Assembly: GCA_947174735.1 (NCBI GenBank)
Contig: CAMWKC010000088.1
Location: forward strand, 1-8,164
Origin: an uncultured Porphyromonadaceae bacterium
Lineage (GTDB): Bacteria > Bacteroidota > Bacteroidia > Bacteroidales > Muribaculaceae
DNA length: 8,164 nucleotides
Direction of reading: 5' to 3'
Part shown: one piece after another, positions 1 through 7,633 of the stretch
How positions within the stretch are numbered: the stretch's first letter is position 1
Layout: the number at the start of each line of letters is the position of its first letter
Notes under the pieces: generated by a model
Databases searched by the model: none
Seen by the model: only the letters and a program-made list of their open reading frames with translations
What the model was told of the DNA's origin: nothing
Translations under genes and position numbers: made by a program

Positions 1-68
1 GGGATAACACACGTGATGACAGCGACGATCCTTTCGGTGATGATTTCGATGTCGAAATCGAAGACTGA
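1..68 (+). CDS. C-terminal end of an unidentified protein with acidic tail (partial)
   Basis: The third plus frame is open from the window edge to a TGA at 66-68 and encodes 21 residues ending DDSDDPFGDDFDVEIED. The heavy Asp/Glu content looks like a disordered acidic C-terminus of a real protein. A strong terminator-like hairpin follows only 12 nt after the stop, which supports a true gene end here. Frame 1 is also open to a TAA at 76-78, but its translation is less protein-like and runs almost to the hairpin. The family cannot be recognised from this tail; acidic tails occur on many nucleic-acid-associated and ribosome-associated proteins, so no function is assigned. Confidence 0.55.
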   Translation, partial: DNTRDDSDDPFGDDFDVEIED

Positions 69-80
69 CATTTTGTAACA

Positions 81-141
81 CATAAAACATAGCAACGGCA
101 CCGACTACTATTTTCAGTCGGTGCCGTTGCTATGTTTTATG
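81..141. terminator. Long perfect hairpin, probable bidirectional terminator
   Basis: Arms at 81-106 and 116-141 are perfectly complementary over 26 bp, with a 9-nt loop (107-115). The inner stem is GC-rich (GGCACCGACT with AGTCGGTGCC). The outer stem contains TTTT at 135-138 on the plus strand and, from the AAAA of the left arm, the equivalent T run on the minus strand. It lies between a plus-strand gene ending at 68 and a minus-strand gene ending at 185, so it can stop transcription arriving from both sides. The T run is short and lies inside the stem, so intrinsic termination is likely but not certain. Confidence 0.8.
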
Positions 142-184
142 ATACTAAAAATTGAATTATATCATTAATTTACAAATCATTTCA

Positions 185-3100
185 TCAGCGTACAATAACC
201 TTTGCTGCGCTTCTTCCGACTTTCACCACATACTGGCCCTTGTCAGCTTTCACACTCTTCCGGGTACCGTCAGCGATGAAGGATGCTATGCACTTGCCAT
301 CTACAGCGTAGACCTTCACATCGTCATTGTCAAGACCTGTGATAAGAATCTCACCTTCGCCGCCCAATACACTGCGACCGTCAGAGCCAGTAATATTTAC
401 ACCGGATATACTTGCATGGTTGGAAGGCATAGATTCGCCTTGCTTGTAGACTGCAGTCACAAAGTAATCTGAATTGTAAGCATCAGCACCACCTATGAAG
501 TAAGTAGTATCATCAGCACTCAGAGTTACCAAAAGTTCACCGTCACGGTAGATACGGTAACCTGTCAGTTCAGGTACAAGGGGATGGTATGATATCTCAT
601 CGAGGAAGATGAAGAAACCGTTGGCTGCTGTGTAACGGAAGGCAAAATACTTGGTACCCTCAGGAAGGTCGTAGGAGTATTCGTCCCATTCAGGCTCATC
701 TACGCTTCCCTGCTCAAGAAGGATAAATGACTCGAGATCATCATCAGTGAGAGAATACCATATCTCGAATGTCTCGGTATATGACTCTCCATACTTACGC
801 AGGAACATATATATAGTCTGAGCATCGCCAGAAAGCTCGGGAGAAATCAGCCAGTCGTCGTTGTGTGGCAATGAAGAGTAATAGCCCTTCATACACATCA
901 GATACTGGTCATCAGCCACCGGCTCGTACATTGTAGCCTTTGTAATATCGAGATTATTCTCTATAGGATTGAATACCATATAGGCGAAAGGTTCCCGTTC
1001 GTGAGGTATCGGATGGTTGTTGATACCACAGGCAAGACCTTTGTCAAGGTCATAGGTCTTCCAGTCACCGAATACGAGATCACCGTTATCATAAGTCTCG
1101 AAGCCCTCTGTTACCTCTGCGTCAACCACCTCGGGAGCAGTCCAGTTCAGGGTGATACCGTCAGCAGATTCTCCGGCACGCAGGTCGGTGGGTGCTTCAA
1201 GAGCTGATTCCACCACATTTGAAGTCTTCTCGGCTACATTGTTGGTATCGTCCATATCACCGTCATATATAACCTCAGCACGCAAATCAAGCGATGTACC
1301 GATGTTAACGGCTGGCGTCACTTCCATCTCATAATTCATATAGCTGAGAGCCGGAATAGTCTTACCGTCAACTGAATTGGAGAGTTTACCATCGACATAG
1401 AGATTCACCTTGTAGCCCGATGCCTCGTTCAGAGAGTTATTATCTACCTTAATCACTACCTGACCGGCCTTTCCTGCGGTATAGGTCTTCTTGGCCTCAA
1501 GTGATGCCATAAGATCCTTGTCGAGAAGATTACGCACCTGAATACGGTCAAGCCATACTGTCTCGTTCAGAGCATCGCCATGAGCCTCAAGGTCAAAGCT
1601 CAGTGTGTTTGCATTTCCATATTTTACGATGTCGATTACCTCTGTATGCCAGGAGGTCTTGTCAGTAGCTTCTGCAAGATCGATAGTCTTTACGAACTCT
1701 CTCTGCCAACCGTCTACATTCACATAAATATCGATCTTAACGTCGCAATCAGCAGTTGCGCGACGGTCGAGAATGAAGTAGAGAGCTGAAGCCTCACCGG
1801 GAATAATCTTACCGGTACTCATAGCGGTGCTACGGAAACCTATCTGAGGCTGCCAGAAGATTGATGTGGAACCCTCATCGGAGCTTACTTCGGGATCAGT
1901 GTAGAATATATGCTCGTAGAATCCTTCACCAGGTATATATTCTGTATCGCCTGTCTCAAGCCAGCCCTCATTGTCATACTTAGCCATATTGAATGTCTCC
2001 ACGTATGGAAGCTTATGGCCTTCACCGAGAATAACGACGTTCGAGACAGCTATATCACCGAGATTGCCGTCATCGATTGCAGACACACCGTACATCGCAC
2101 GGCTTTGGTTACCGGTGCCTGTGTTCTCAATGATGTATGATGTCTCCTCAAGACCAGTGGAAATCGGAGTAGCTGCGTTGGAAACAATATTATATACCTC
2201 GTATGTAAAAGCTGTATCGTCCGCATATCCGCCGTTGCTACCTACGGCACCGGGATTCTCCCACACAAGTTCCACACAGTTACCTTTGTCGATAGCTTTA
2301 AAGCCAAGAGGCTGTGCGGGAATATCACGGCCTACGAAAGCATTTGCCTCTGCAGGCACGCCCTGACCCTCTGACGAATAGCATACCATACTATAATCGT
2401 TAGAACCGAATTCCACGTCGGTGTCTACATAGCTGAGGGTTTCGCCCGGCTTGACATCACTCCATTCTTTTATGAGTTTATCTCCGCGGAAGAGCTGTGC
2501 TTTTGTAATTTCACTAAGTGATACATCTCCACGCGCATTCATGGTAGGAGCAGTGAATGTCACGTTGACCTCTTTCGCACCTTTCTCGCCACCTGTGACT
2601 TTAAGCTCACCTGCAGCAGGAGCGGCAGCCTTACCGATACTGTGTACGTCAAGTTCGTCAATGTTGAAATTTGCACCGTTCATACCGGAAAGACCATGGA
2701 AAGCTATTCTGTACTGACCGTCGGCTTCCGGTATCCATTTATGGCTGAAACGATGAGGATTCTCAAAGTTACCCTGAATACGCGTAGGTTCGAATATTAT
2801 AGAGTAGGCAGCGGCATCAGTCGGATCCTCTCCATGACCGAGAGCTACCTCCATAATCTCTTCAGAAGAACCCATAGTCCAGGCTTTGAACTTGAATACA
2901 TAAACATCGTCAGCACTTAGATTGAGTTTCGGAGTGAGCAGCCAGTCATCACTGTATTCAATTCCGCTAAGACCGAACTTATTTGTATTACAGAATGCGA
3001 AACCTGTAGGATTCCAACCTTGATGCAGAGCTATCATCCATACACGTCCGTCGTCATTACTGTCAATTACGGTGAAGAGAGCAAAGTTATCGGGATTCTC

Positions 3101-4669
3101 AAAGTCCTCAAAGTAAGGCATATTATAAGCATCACCTACCGGAACTTTCTGAGTGAAATTCTCTTCGCCGGTATTGTTCTTGTATGTAGCAGTCACACCG
3201 TACCATATCACCATCGGCTGCTCTGGATTCAATGTTTCAGAGAATGTCTTGTCTGATATATTTTCTGCCACTACTTTTTCTTCGGGATAGCGTGTCACAG
3301 TATATGTCAGTGCTTCGGGGTCAATATATCCGCCCTTAACACCTCCTGTAGGTGCTTCCCAACTTATAGTTATATCATTGTCTTCGACTTTGCAATTGAG
3401 CATTGTAACTGCCTCAGGCACACCGTCGCCTACCCACTGAAGCACTTTTGCAGAATATGATTCACCGTCAGCATTACTACATACCAAACGGAAGTGAGTA
3501 TCACCAAGCGGAGTGGTTACCGGACAACTGATTTCCTCACCGGCGGAACCTGAACCCTCTGCTAACAAGTCGCCGTTAGCATAAATCTTATAATCTACAG
3601 TTCCGTTAAGAGCATTACCTTCACGGTCAGTAGCGGGGAGAGTAAACTCAGCAGTACCGGCACCCTGTGGATCAAGATTCATTGTCAACGATGCGGGAGT
3701 GGCCGGAGCCTTCATATTCACCGGTTTCTTTACATAAAGACAAGTGAATTCCTCACGGTTGTTGAAATCATAGATTTTTGAGATGGTGGCATTTGCAGGG
3801 TCTATCTCGTATAAAGCACTATTGTCTCCGTCGGTAAACGCCCAATACATGAGATCAGTGTCTTTATCGAACGTAGCAGACTGCATATACACAGGATAGA
3901 GACCTGTGTTCATTATCTCTGTAGGTTCACCGCCTGAGCGAGGATAAAGACGCAATACACCGTTAGCATCAATACCATATATGTCGCCCTTGCTGTCTAC
4001 CGCCACTGTGTATAATATATCAGGGAGGTCACATATCACACGACGGTAATTGGTATCATAATCCACTATAGCAAGCTCAATATCGGTACTGCCTGCTTTC
4101 TGGAAACATCCTACAGCACCTCCGGTAAGCGGATCGAAGTCGGAGTCGAATGGAAGCATCGACAGGTCTTCGTAAGAACCCCAACCCAGATAGTCGCCTG
4201 TAGCAAGGTCTACTTTATTATAATTGACGTATAGAATATCGTCATACTGGTTATAGTCTACTGCATGGAGAGCATTGTCTATTACAGTGGCATTACCGGT
4301 CTGAAAGAACCAGTATTCCGATATAAGCTCTACCTTGTCAGCACCGTCGGGATCGGAAGTGAAGGTATATAGACCATAATGTGTTCCATCTTCCCAACCG
4401 GTGGAGAAGTGAAGCGCACCTCCGAACACCAGATTGGAAGCTGCAGGAGCTTTCGCCACATCGTTTGAGCGAACGTTGCGGTCAAGCGTGGCCGAGCCGT
4501 TGTTGAATACCAATTTTTCCACAGATTGGCCTGCGTGTGCCGGTGTCATCATCGAATAGTCGCGCACCGGCTGCGTCGCCTTCTGTGGTGTTGATTGCAT
4601 AGCTGCCAATGTGGCGGAGATACCCGCCAAAGCGACAGCTGCTGAAATAAAGTAGAACTTTTGTCTCAT
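185..4669 (-). CDS. Secreted multidomain adhesin-like protein with FN3 and choice-of-anchor J modules and T9SS-like C-terminal signal
   Basis: This 1494-residue protein starts with a clear signal peptide (MRQKFYFISAAVALAGISATLAA, cleavage near 23). Rough domain order: propeller-like strands with repeated DPxxG-type turns (80-316); FN3-like domains (320-412 and 416-512); a cleaved-adhesin/choice-of-anchor J sandwich (515-677) with the hallmark DDWLLTPKLNL (574-584) and NFNIDELDV near its end; two more FN3-like domains (683-778, 780-880); a degenerate sandwich (886-1047, VWLDRIQV); a CARDB-like domain (1050-1150); and an FN3 domain that starts at 1157, is interrupted by a third sandwich (1186-1361, DDWLISPEL and FLDEISYH), and resumes at 1363-1410. 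The last ~60 residues (VYAVDGK, GQYVVKVGRSAAKVIVR) resemble type A T9SS sorting domains, predicting outer-membrane translocation, tail removal and surface attachment or release. Similar sandwich modules occur in Porphyromonas gingipains and HagA, but no protease active site is apparent, so an adhesive or binding role is inferred; the ligand is unknown. The ATG at 4669 gives the signal peptide directly and has a good promoter about 40 nt upstream. It is divergent from the TPR/HTH regulator. Confidence 0.9.
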   Translation of the reverse strand: MRQKFYFISAAVALAGISATLAAMQSTPQKATQPVRDYSMMTPAHAGQSVEKLVFNNGSATLDRNVRSNDVAKAPAASNLVFGGALHFSTGWEDGTHYGLYTFTSDPDGADKVELISEYWFFQTGNATVIDNALHAVDYNQYDDILYVNYNKVDLATGDYLGWGSYEDLSMLPFDSDFDPLTGGAVGCFQKAGSTDIELAIVDYDTNYRRVICDLPDILYTVAVDSKGDIYGIDANGVLRLYPRSGGEPTEIMNTGLYPVYMQSATFDKDTDLMYWAFTDGDNSALYEIDPANATISKIYDFNNREEFTCLYVKKPVNMKAPATPASLTMNLDPQGAGTAEFTLPATDREGNALNGTVDYKIYANGDLLAEGSGSAGEEISCPVTTPLGDTHFRLVCSNADGESYSAKVLQWVGDGVPEAVTMLNCKVEDNDITISWEAPTGGVKGGYIDPEALTYTVTRYPEEKVVAENISDKTFSETLNPEQPMVIWYGVTATYKNNTGEENFTQKVPVGDAYNMPYFEDFENPDNFALFTVIDSNDDGRVWMIALHQGWNPTGFAFCNTNKFGLSGIEYSDDWLLTPKLNLSADDVYVFKFKAWTMGSSEEIMEVALGHGEDPTDAAAYSIIFEPTRIQGNFENPHRFSHKWIPEADGQYRIAFHGLSGMNGANFNIDELDVHSIGKAAAPAAGELKVTGGEKGAKEVNVTFTAPTMNARGDVSLSEITKAQLFRGDKLIKEWSDVKPGETLSYVDTDVEFGSNDYSMVCYSSEGQGVPAEANAFVGRDIPAQPLGFKAIDKGNCVELVWENPGAVGSNGGYADDTAFTYEVYNIVSNAATPISTGLEETSYIIENTGTGNQSRAMYGVSAIDDGNLGDIAVSNVVILGEGHKLPYVETFNMAKYDNEGWLETGDTEYIPGEGFYEHIFYTDPEVSSDEGSTSIFWQPQIGFRSTAMSTGKIIPGEASALYFILDRRATADCDVKIDIYVNVDGWQREFVKTIDLAEATDKTSWHTEVIDIVKYGNANTLSFDLEAHGDALNETVWLDRIQVRNLLDKDLMASLEAKKTYTAGKAGQVVIKVDNNSLNEASGYKVNLYVDGKLSNSVDGKTIPALSYMNYEMEVTPAVNIGTSLDLRAEVIYDGDMDDTNNVAEKTSNVVESALEAPTDLRAGESADGITLNWTAPEVVDAEVTEGFETYDNGDLVFGDWKTYDLDKGLACGINNHPIPHEREPFAYMVFNPIENNLDITKATMYEPVADDQYLMCMKGYYSSLPHNDDWLISPELSGDAQTIYMFLRKYGESYTETFEIWYSLTDDDLESFILLEQGSVDEPEWDEYSYDLPEGTKYFAFRYTAANGFFIFLDEISYHPLVPELTGYRIYRDGELLVTLSADDTTYFIGGADAYNSDYFVTAVYKQGESMPSNHASISGVNITGSDGRSVLGGEGEILITGLDNDDVKVYAVDGKCIASFIADGTRKSVKADKGQYVVKVGRSAAKVIVR

Positions 4670-4709
4670 AGATAGTAGGTTTGTGAATGATTATATGTTA
4701 TTATGATAG

Positions 4710-4741
4710 CAAATATAGGAAACTATTTATAATACGGCAAT
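4710..4741 (-). promoter_or_regulatory. Bacteroidetes-type promoter of the large secreted protein gene
   Basis: On the minus strand TATATTTG (4717-4710) matches the Bacteroidetes -7 consensus TAnnTTTG. ATTG (4741-4738) lies 20 nt upstream of it, the usual distance for the TTTG -33 box, with one mismatch. Transcription would begin near 4704-4705, leaving a leader of about 35 nt before the ATG at 4669. No strong Shine-Dalgarno is seen in the leader, as is usual in this phylum. Confidence 0.65.
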
Positions 4742-4830
4742 ATCCGACATTTATGCACGTTACATCTATAAATAACCTTAATATATTGCAAATAAACCTA
4801 ATGCGTGGTGTAACAACCATCATGAAACAT

Positions 4831-4838
4831 CAAATTTG
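4831..4838 (+). promoter_or_regulatory. Weak candidate -7 element for the TPR/HTH regulator gene
   Basis: CAAATTTG differs from the TAnnTTTG consensus only at its first base and sits 15 nt before the ATG at 4853. No good TTTG box is found about 20 nt upstream (the sequence there is GGTG), so this would be a weak or activator-dependent promoter with a very short leader. The true promoter may lie elsewhere in the divergent region. Confidence 0.25.
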
Positions 4839-4852
4839 TAACATCTTTTTTC

Positions 4853-6385
4853 ATGTTTTTCCGCTTTGAGCACTGTATACGCCCAAACCTGCATCGTCTG
4901 AGTCATCTGCTACCGCTGCCTGTCGCAGCGGTCATTTGTCTTGTGCTTACCCTTTGTCAGCACTCTGAATCCGCATATAATCCTATGCTCGAACAGCGCA
5001 TATTGGACCTTGATACCGAAACTGCCGTAGCAGCTTCCGATTCACTCGATTCCTCTGATGAACGCAATGCTGCTCTCGCAGCATTCTGCCGCGGAAAGAT
5101 GGCGTATGAGAATGCCAATCCTAAACGGGCTACAGCAGAACTAAAGATGGCGGAGAGTCTTATTGATTCTGCAGAAATATCTCCGCTGAGCTTCGGAATT
5201 TCCCATTATCTCTTCTACGTGAATTACTATTATGGCGATATCCGGACAGCACACAGATACGCAGACCGCACACGTCACATTGCGTCTATCCTGAAAGATA
5301 CTCTGAAACTTTATAACGCTATCACCGTACAGGCAGCTGCTCTACTCGAAATAAACCGTAAACGTGAGGCAATCGATACCATCATGCGGGTGCTTGATTA
5401 TGCCTCTGCTCTTCCTCTGCGACAACAGGCCCGGATGTACAACAATATAGGGTATATGTTTCAGGATTCCGACATCAACATAAGCCGTCTTTATTATGAG
5501 AAGGCGATTGCTTGTGAACCAATCAACGCAGCAATGGCTAATCTCGCCGCTATACATGCGCGTGAAGGACGTATGGCCACCGCCGACTCTCTTTGGGGTA
5601 AAGCTATGCTTACGAACAGCGACCCTCTGCGTCTGCATATACTTACTGACATGTACAATACACGTTGCGAGGTTGGTGATTATAAAGGAGCCTGTCTTGC
5701 CGCTGACTCGATTATAGCACTCAAGGACAAGATGGAACATGAACGTATGGAACACGATGTAGCTGGAGAACAACTGCGATTTGACCACAAATGGCAACAA
5801 CAGCGTGACCACCAGCATATACGGTCACTCGTTTTCAGTATCGTGATTCTTGTACTCCTTGCCCTGCTGACATGGCTGTACTATTTCTATCGTCGGTCAA
5901 AGATGGAGAAGGCTCTTGCCAAAGAGCATATCATGGCCCAGGCTCTTCAGGAACGTATAGAAGGACTGCAAGCTGATATCAATCACGCTGTCAAAACAAA
6001 CAGTATGCAGGCTGACGAAATACGCCGTCTACGTGAGCAGACCGAGGAAGTAGGTAAACTTAATGCCCGTTTACAGAGCCTGAAAGAGAAGCAGACGTCC
6101 GCTTACGCTAACGGCAGGCGGCGTTTCGACGAAATTTCTGCCGGTAGCACTATCGGAAGCTGGCACAAACGCGACATTGACGACTGCGTGGAATATTATG
6201 AACTCGTGGACAGGGCATATATGGCATCTCTCGATACTCTGTATTCAGGTCTGACTTCAAAGAACAAGCTCTTCATGATTCTGATTCATATCGGTAAGAG
6301 TGACACTGAAATACAGCAGATATTCGGTGTTGGTCCCAATGCCATACGTACACTGCGAAGTCGTATAAAGGCAAAACAGACTTGA
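4853..6385 (+). CDS. Membrane-spanning TPR regulator with cytoplasmic coiled coil and HTH
   Basis: A 510-residue protein. A hydrophobic stretch at about 19-35 (LLPLPVAAVICLVLTLC), preceded by Arg/His, acts as signal peptide or anchor. Residues ~45-300 are helical and TPR-like (for example AMANLAAIHAREGRMATADSLWGKA in sense at 226-251, and 275-290). A single strong transmembrane helix follows (325-346, SLVFSIVILVLLALLTWLYYFY) with the basic stop RRSK. Residues 347-415 are a heptad-rich coiled coil. The C-terminal segment (about 425-507) ends in an HTH resembling LuxR or sigma region 4: LTSKNKLFMILIHIGKSDTE, then IQQIFGVGPNAIRTLRSRIK. The predicted topology is a periplasmic TPR sensor and cytoplasmic DNA-binding end joined by a dimerising coiled coil, a form common in Bacteroidales. 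There is no kinase or receiver domain, so it is a one-component regulator. Divergent orientation, 183 nt from the secreted protein gene, suggests that gene is its target. An in-frame TGA at 4823 and no other upstream ATG support the start; the next in-frame ATG (residue 45) would lose the export signal. No ligand can be named. Confidence 0.85.
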   Translation: MFFRFEHCIRPNLHRLSHLLPLPVAAVICLVLTLCQHSESAYNPMLEQRILDLDTETAVAASDSLDSSDERNAALAAFCRGKMAYENANPKRATAELKMAESLIDSAEISPLSFGISHYLFYVNYYYGDIRTAHRYADRTRHIASILKDTLKLYNAITVQAAALLEINRKREAIDTIMRVLDYASALPLRQQARMYNNIGYMFQDSDINISRLYYEKAIACEPINAAMANLAAIHAREGRMATADSLWGKAMLTNSDPLRLHILTDMYNTRCEVGDYKGACLAADSIIALKDKMEHERMEHDVAGEQLRFDHKWQQQRDHQHIRSLVFSIVILVLLALLTWLYYFYRRSKMEKALAKEHIMAQALQERIEGLQADINHAVKTNSMQADEIRRLREQTEEVGKLNARLQSLKEKQTSAYANGRRRFDEISAGSTIGSWHKRDIDDCVEYYELVDRAYMASLDTLYSGLTSKNKLFMILIHIGKSDTEIQQIFGVGPNAIRTLRSRIKAKQT

Positions 6386-6396
6386 GAGCAAAGCTA

Positions 6397-6445
6397 AATT
6401 ATTCAAATTGAATTATTCGATTTGAATAATTCAATTTAAATAATT
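6397..6445. repeat. Tandem 14-nt near-palindromic repeats forming a 22-bp inverted repeat; candidate operator
   Basis: Three head-to-tail 14-nt units lie at 6399-6412, 6413-6426 and 6427-6440 (consensus close to TTATTCRAWTTGAA). Each carries an odd 13-nt palindrome: ATTCAAATTGAAT (6401-6413) is perfect, and those at 6415-6427 and 6429-6441 each have one mismatch. Together they give 22-nt arms (6397-6418 and 6424-6445) with one mismatch (6404 against 6438) and a 5-nt centre. The array covers the -33 box and touches the -7 box of the ATPase promoter, so bound protein would block or modulate transcription. It is nearly all A/T, so it is a poor terminator for the upstream gene. Confidence 0.8.
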
Positions 6446-6452
6446 ATCTTTG
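6421..6452 (+). promoter_or_regulatory. Bacteroidetes-type promoter of the ATPase gene
   Basis: TTTG (6421-6424), exactly 20 nt, then TATCTTTG (6445-6452) is a full match to the Bacteroidetes -33/-7 consensus. Transcription should start near 6458, giving a leader of about 24 nt before the ATG at 6482. The -33 box lies inside the second 14-nt repeat unit. This promoter indicates that the ATPase is transcribed on its own rather than only by read-through from the regulator gene. Confidence 0.75.
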
Positions 6453-6481
6453 CAATAGAAATCACTCAGTTAAGCATTATT

Positions 6482-7633
6482 ATGGAACATCCGAGAAATC
6501 CTTTCATACTGGGGCATCGAATCGAGCGACCTTATTTCTGTGACCGTGAGGAAGAAGAAAAACGCCTTGCGAGTGCCGTCACCAACGGTCGTAATGTGGT
6601 ACTTCTTTCACCACGACGCATGGGTAAAACCTCATTGATAAATGTTACTGTCCATAATTCACCAATAATTCAGGAAAAATATCAGACCTTCTTTCTGGAC
6701 ATATTGCAGTCAAACACACTCAGTGAATTTACTTATTTACTCGGAAGAACAGTTTTCAGTACTCTTGCGGAAAGAAGCAGGAAAAGCCTGAAAGGTTTCT
6801 TAGCGGCATTGAAATCACTAAAGGGAACATTCGGCTTTGACCCTTTGAGTGGCACTCCCACATTTAACATACAATTAGGCGATATTCAACATCCGGAATA
6901 TACTCTTGAGGAGATATTCACTTATCTCGAGCAGAATGACCGGCCTGTAATGTTGATTATAGACGAGTTTCAACAGATTACTAAATATCCTGAAAAAAAT
7001 ACAGAAGCCATATTACGAGGCTATATGCAGAGACTGTCGAATGCGACTTTCATCTTTGCCGGAAGTGAATTCTCAATTCTACAAGAGATGTTCGTCAGCT
7101 CAAAAAGACCATTCTATAACAGCAGTGAGCTGATGCATCTCGGAGCTATCAGCGAAGATGTTTACATTGCTTTTGCCACAGAACTGTTTGAACAGAGAGG
7201 ACGACAGCTTGAAGAAGCCGGGATACGTCGGGCATACGCACTTTTTGAAGGTAACACATTCTATCTTCAAAGAACTATGAACGGAGCGTTTGCAGACACA
7301 TCCGAAGGAAAGACTTGTGACGAAGAAGTGGTAATACGTTCGATAAGGTCTATGCTTGCAGCCAATGAAGTAATTTACCGGGAAATGCTTTCCAAAATCA
7401 GTATCAGTCAGAAAAGCTTGCTGATAGCAGTTGCTAAAGAAAAGAGAGTCACGTCTCCCACCAGCGGTAATTTCATAAAACGTCACTCTCTGGCATCTGC
7501 AAGTTCGGTGCAGAGCGCCTTGCGTAATCTGATAAAAGGAGGAATAATTACAAAAGACTTCGACGGTTATACACTGACCGATTCCCTTTTCCGCATCTTT
7601 ATCAATCATCTTTATTCAGAGCCCGAACTGTAA
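6482..7633 (+). CDS. Archaeal-type (ATPase_2-like) P-loop ATPase with C-terminal winged helix
   Basis: A 383-residue soluble protein without signal peptide. The N-terminus has the motif typical of this group, NPFxxGxxIxxxYFCDREEE (6-25). Walker A is SPRRMGKTS (43-51) with Lys49 and Thr50. Walker B is VMLIIDE (156-162) with Asp161 and Glu162. A sensor-1-like strand, TFIFAGSEFS, lies at 189-198. Residues ~305-375 (SQKSLLIAVAKEK, SASSVQSALRNLIKGGII, GYTLTDSLFRIFINHL) look like a winged-helix domain, so DNA binding is plausible. The family belongs to the STAND/archaeal ATPase part of the AAA+ world; bacterial members are mostly uncharacterised and length is normal for them. It appears intact. It stands alone: its own promoter with a palindromic repeat array precedes it, and no same-operon gene follows within 320 nt. 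Base composition looks more A/T-rich than the regulator upstream, which is compatible with separate acquisition but is not proof. Molecular ATPase identity is sure; biological role is unknown. Confidence 0.88.
   Translation: MEHPRNPFILGHRIERPYFCDREEEEKRLASAVTNGRNVVLLSPRRMGKTSLINVTVHNSPIIQEKYQTFFLDILQSNTLSEFTYLLGRTVFSTLAERSRKSLKGFLAALKSLKGTFGFDPLSGTPTFNIQLGDIQHPEYTLEEIFTYLEQNDRPVMLIIDEFQQITKYPEKNTEAILRGYMQRLSNATFIFAGSEFSILQEMFVSSKRPFYNSSELMHLGAISEDVYIAFATELFEQRGRQLEEAGIRRAYALFEGNTFYLQRTMNGAFADTSEGKTCDEEVVIRSIRSMLAANEVIYREMLSKISISQKSLLIAVAKEKRVTSPTSGNFIKRHSLASASSVQSALRNLIKGGIITKDFDGYTLTDSLFRIFINHLYSEPEL

Noticed and set aside
4687..4869. 60-residue plus-strand open frame in the divergent intergenic region
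   Set aside because: It overlaps the start of the regulator and the promoter of the large gene, and its composition is that of translated A/T-rich DNA.
4940..4960. Lipobox in the regulator's N-terminus (LTLC, Cys35)
   Set aside because: Leu at position -1 does not fit a lipobox, which needs Gly, Ala or Ser there; signal peptidase I cleavage or an uncleaved anchor is more likely.
5342..5818. 158-residue open frame on the minus strand
   Set aside because: It lies wholly inside the TPR/HTH regulator gene, lacks recognisable domains or a promoter, and looks like an antisense shadow.
6397..6445. CRISPR-like array or intrinsic terminator
   Set aside because: Units are contiguous with no spacers, so it is not CRISPR. 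The stem is almost purely A/T without a following T run, so it is not a normal terminator.
7100..7609. 169-residue open frame on the minus strand
   Set aside because: It is antisense to the ATPase's conserved coding region, rich in Cys, Phe and Ser in a non-protein-like way, and has no start signals.
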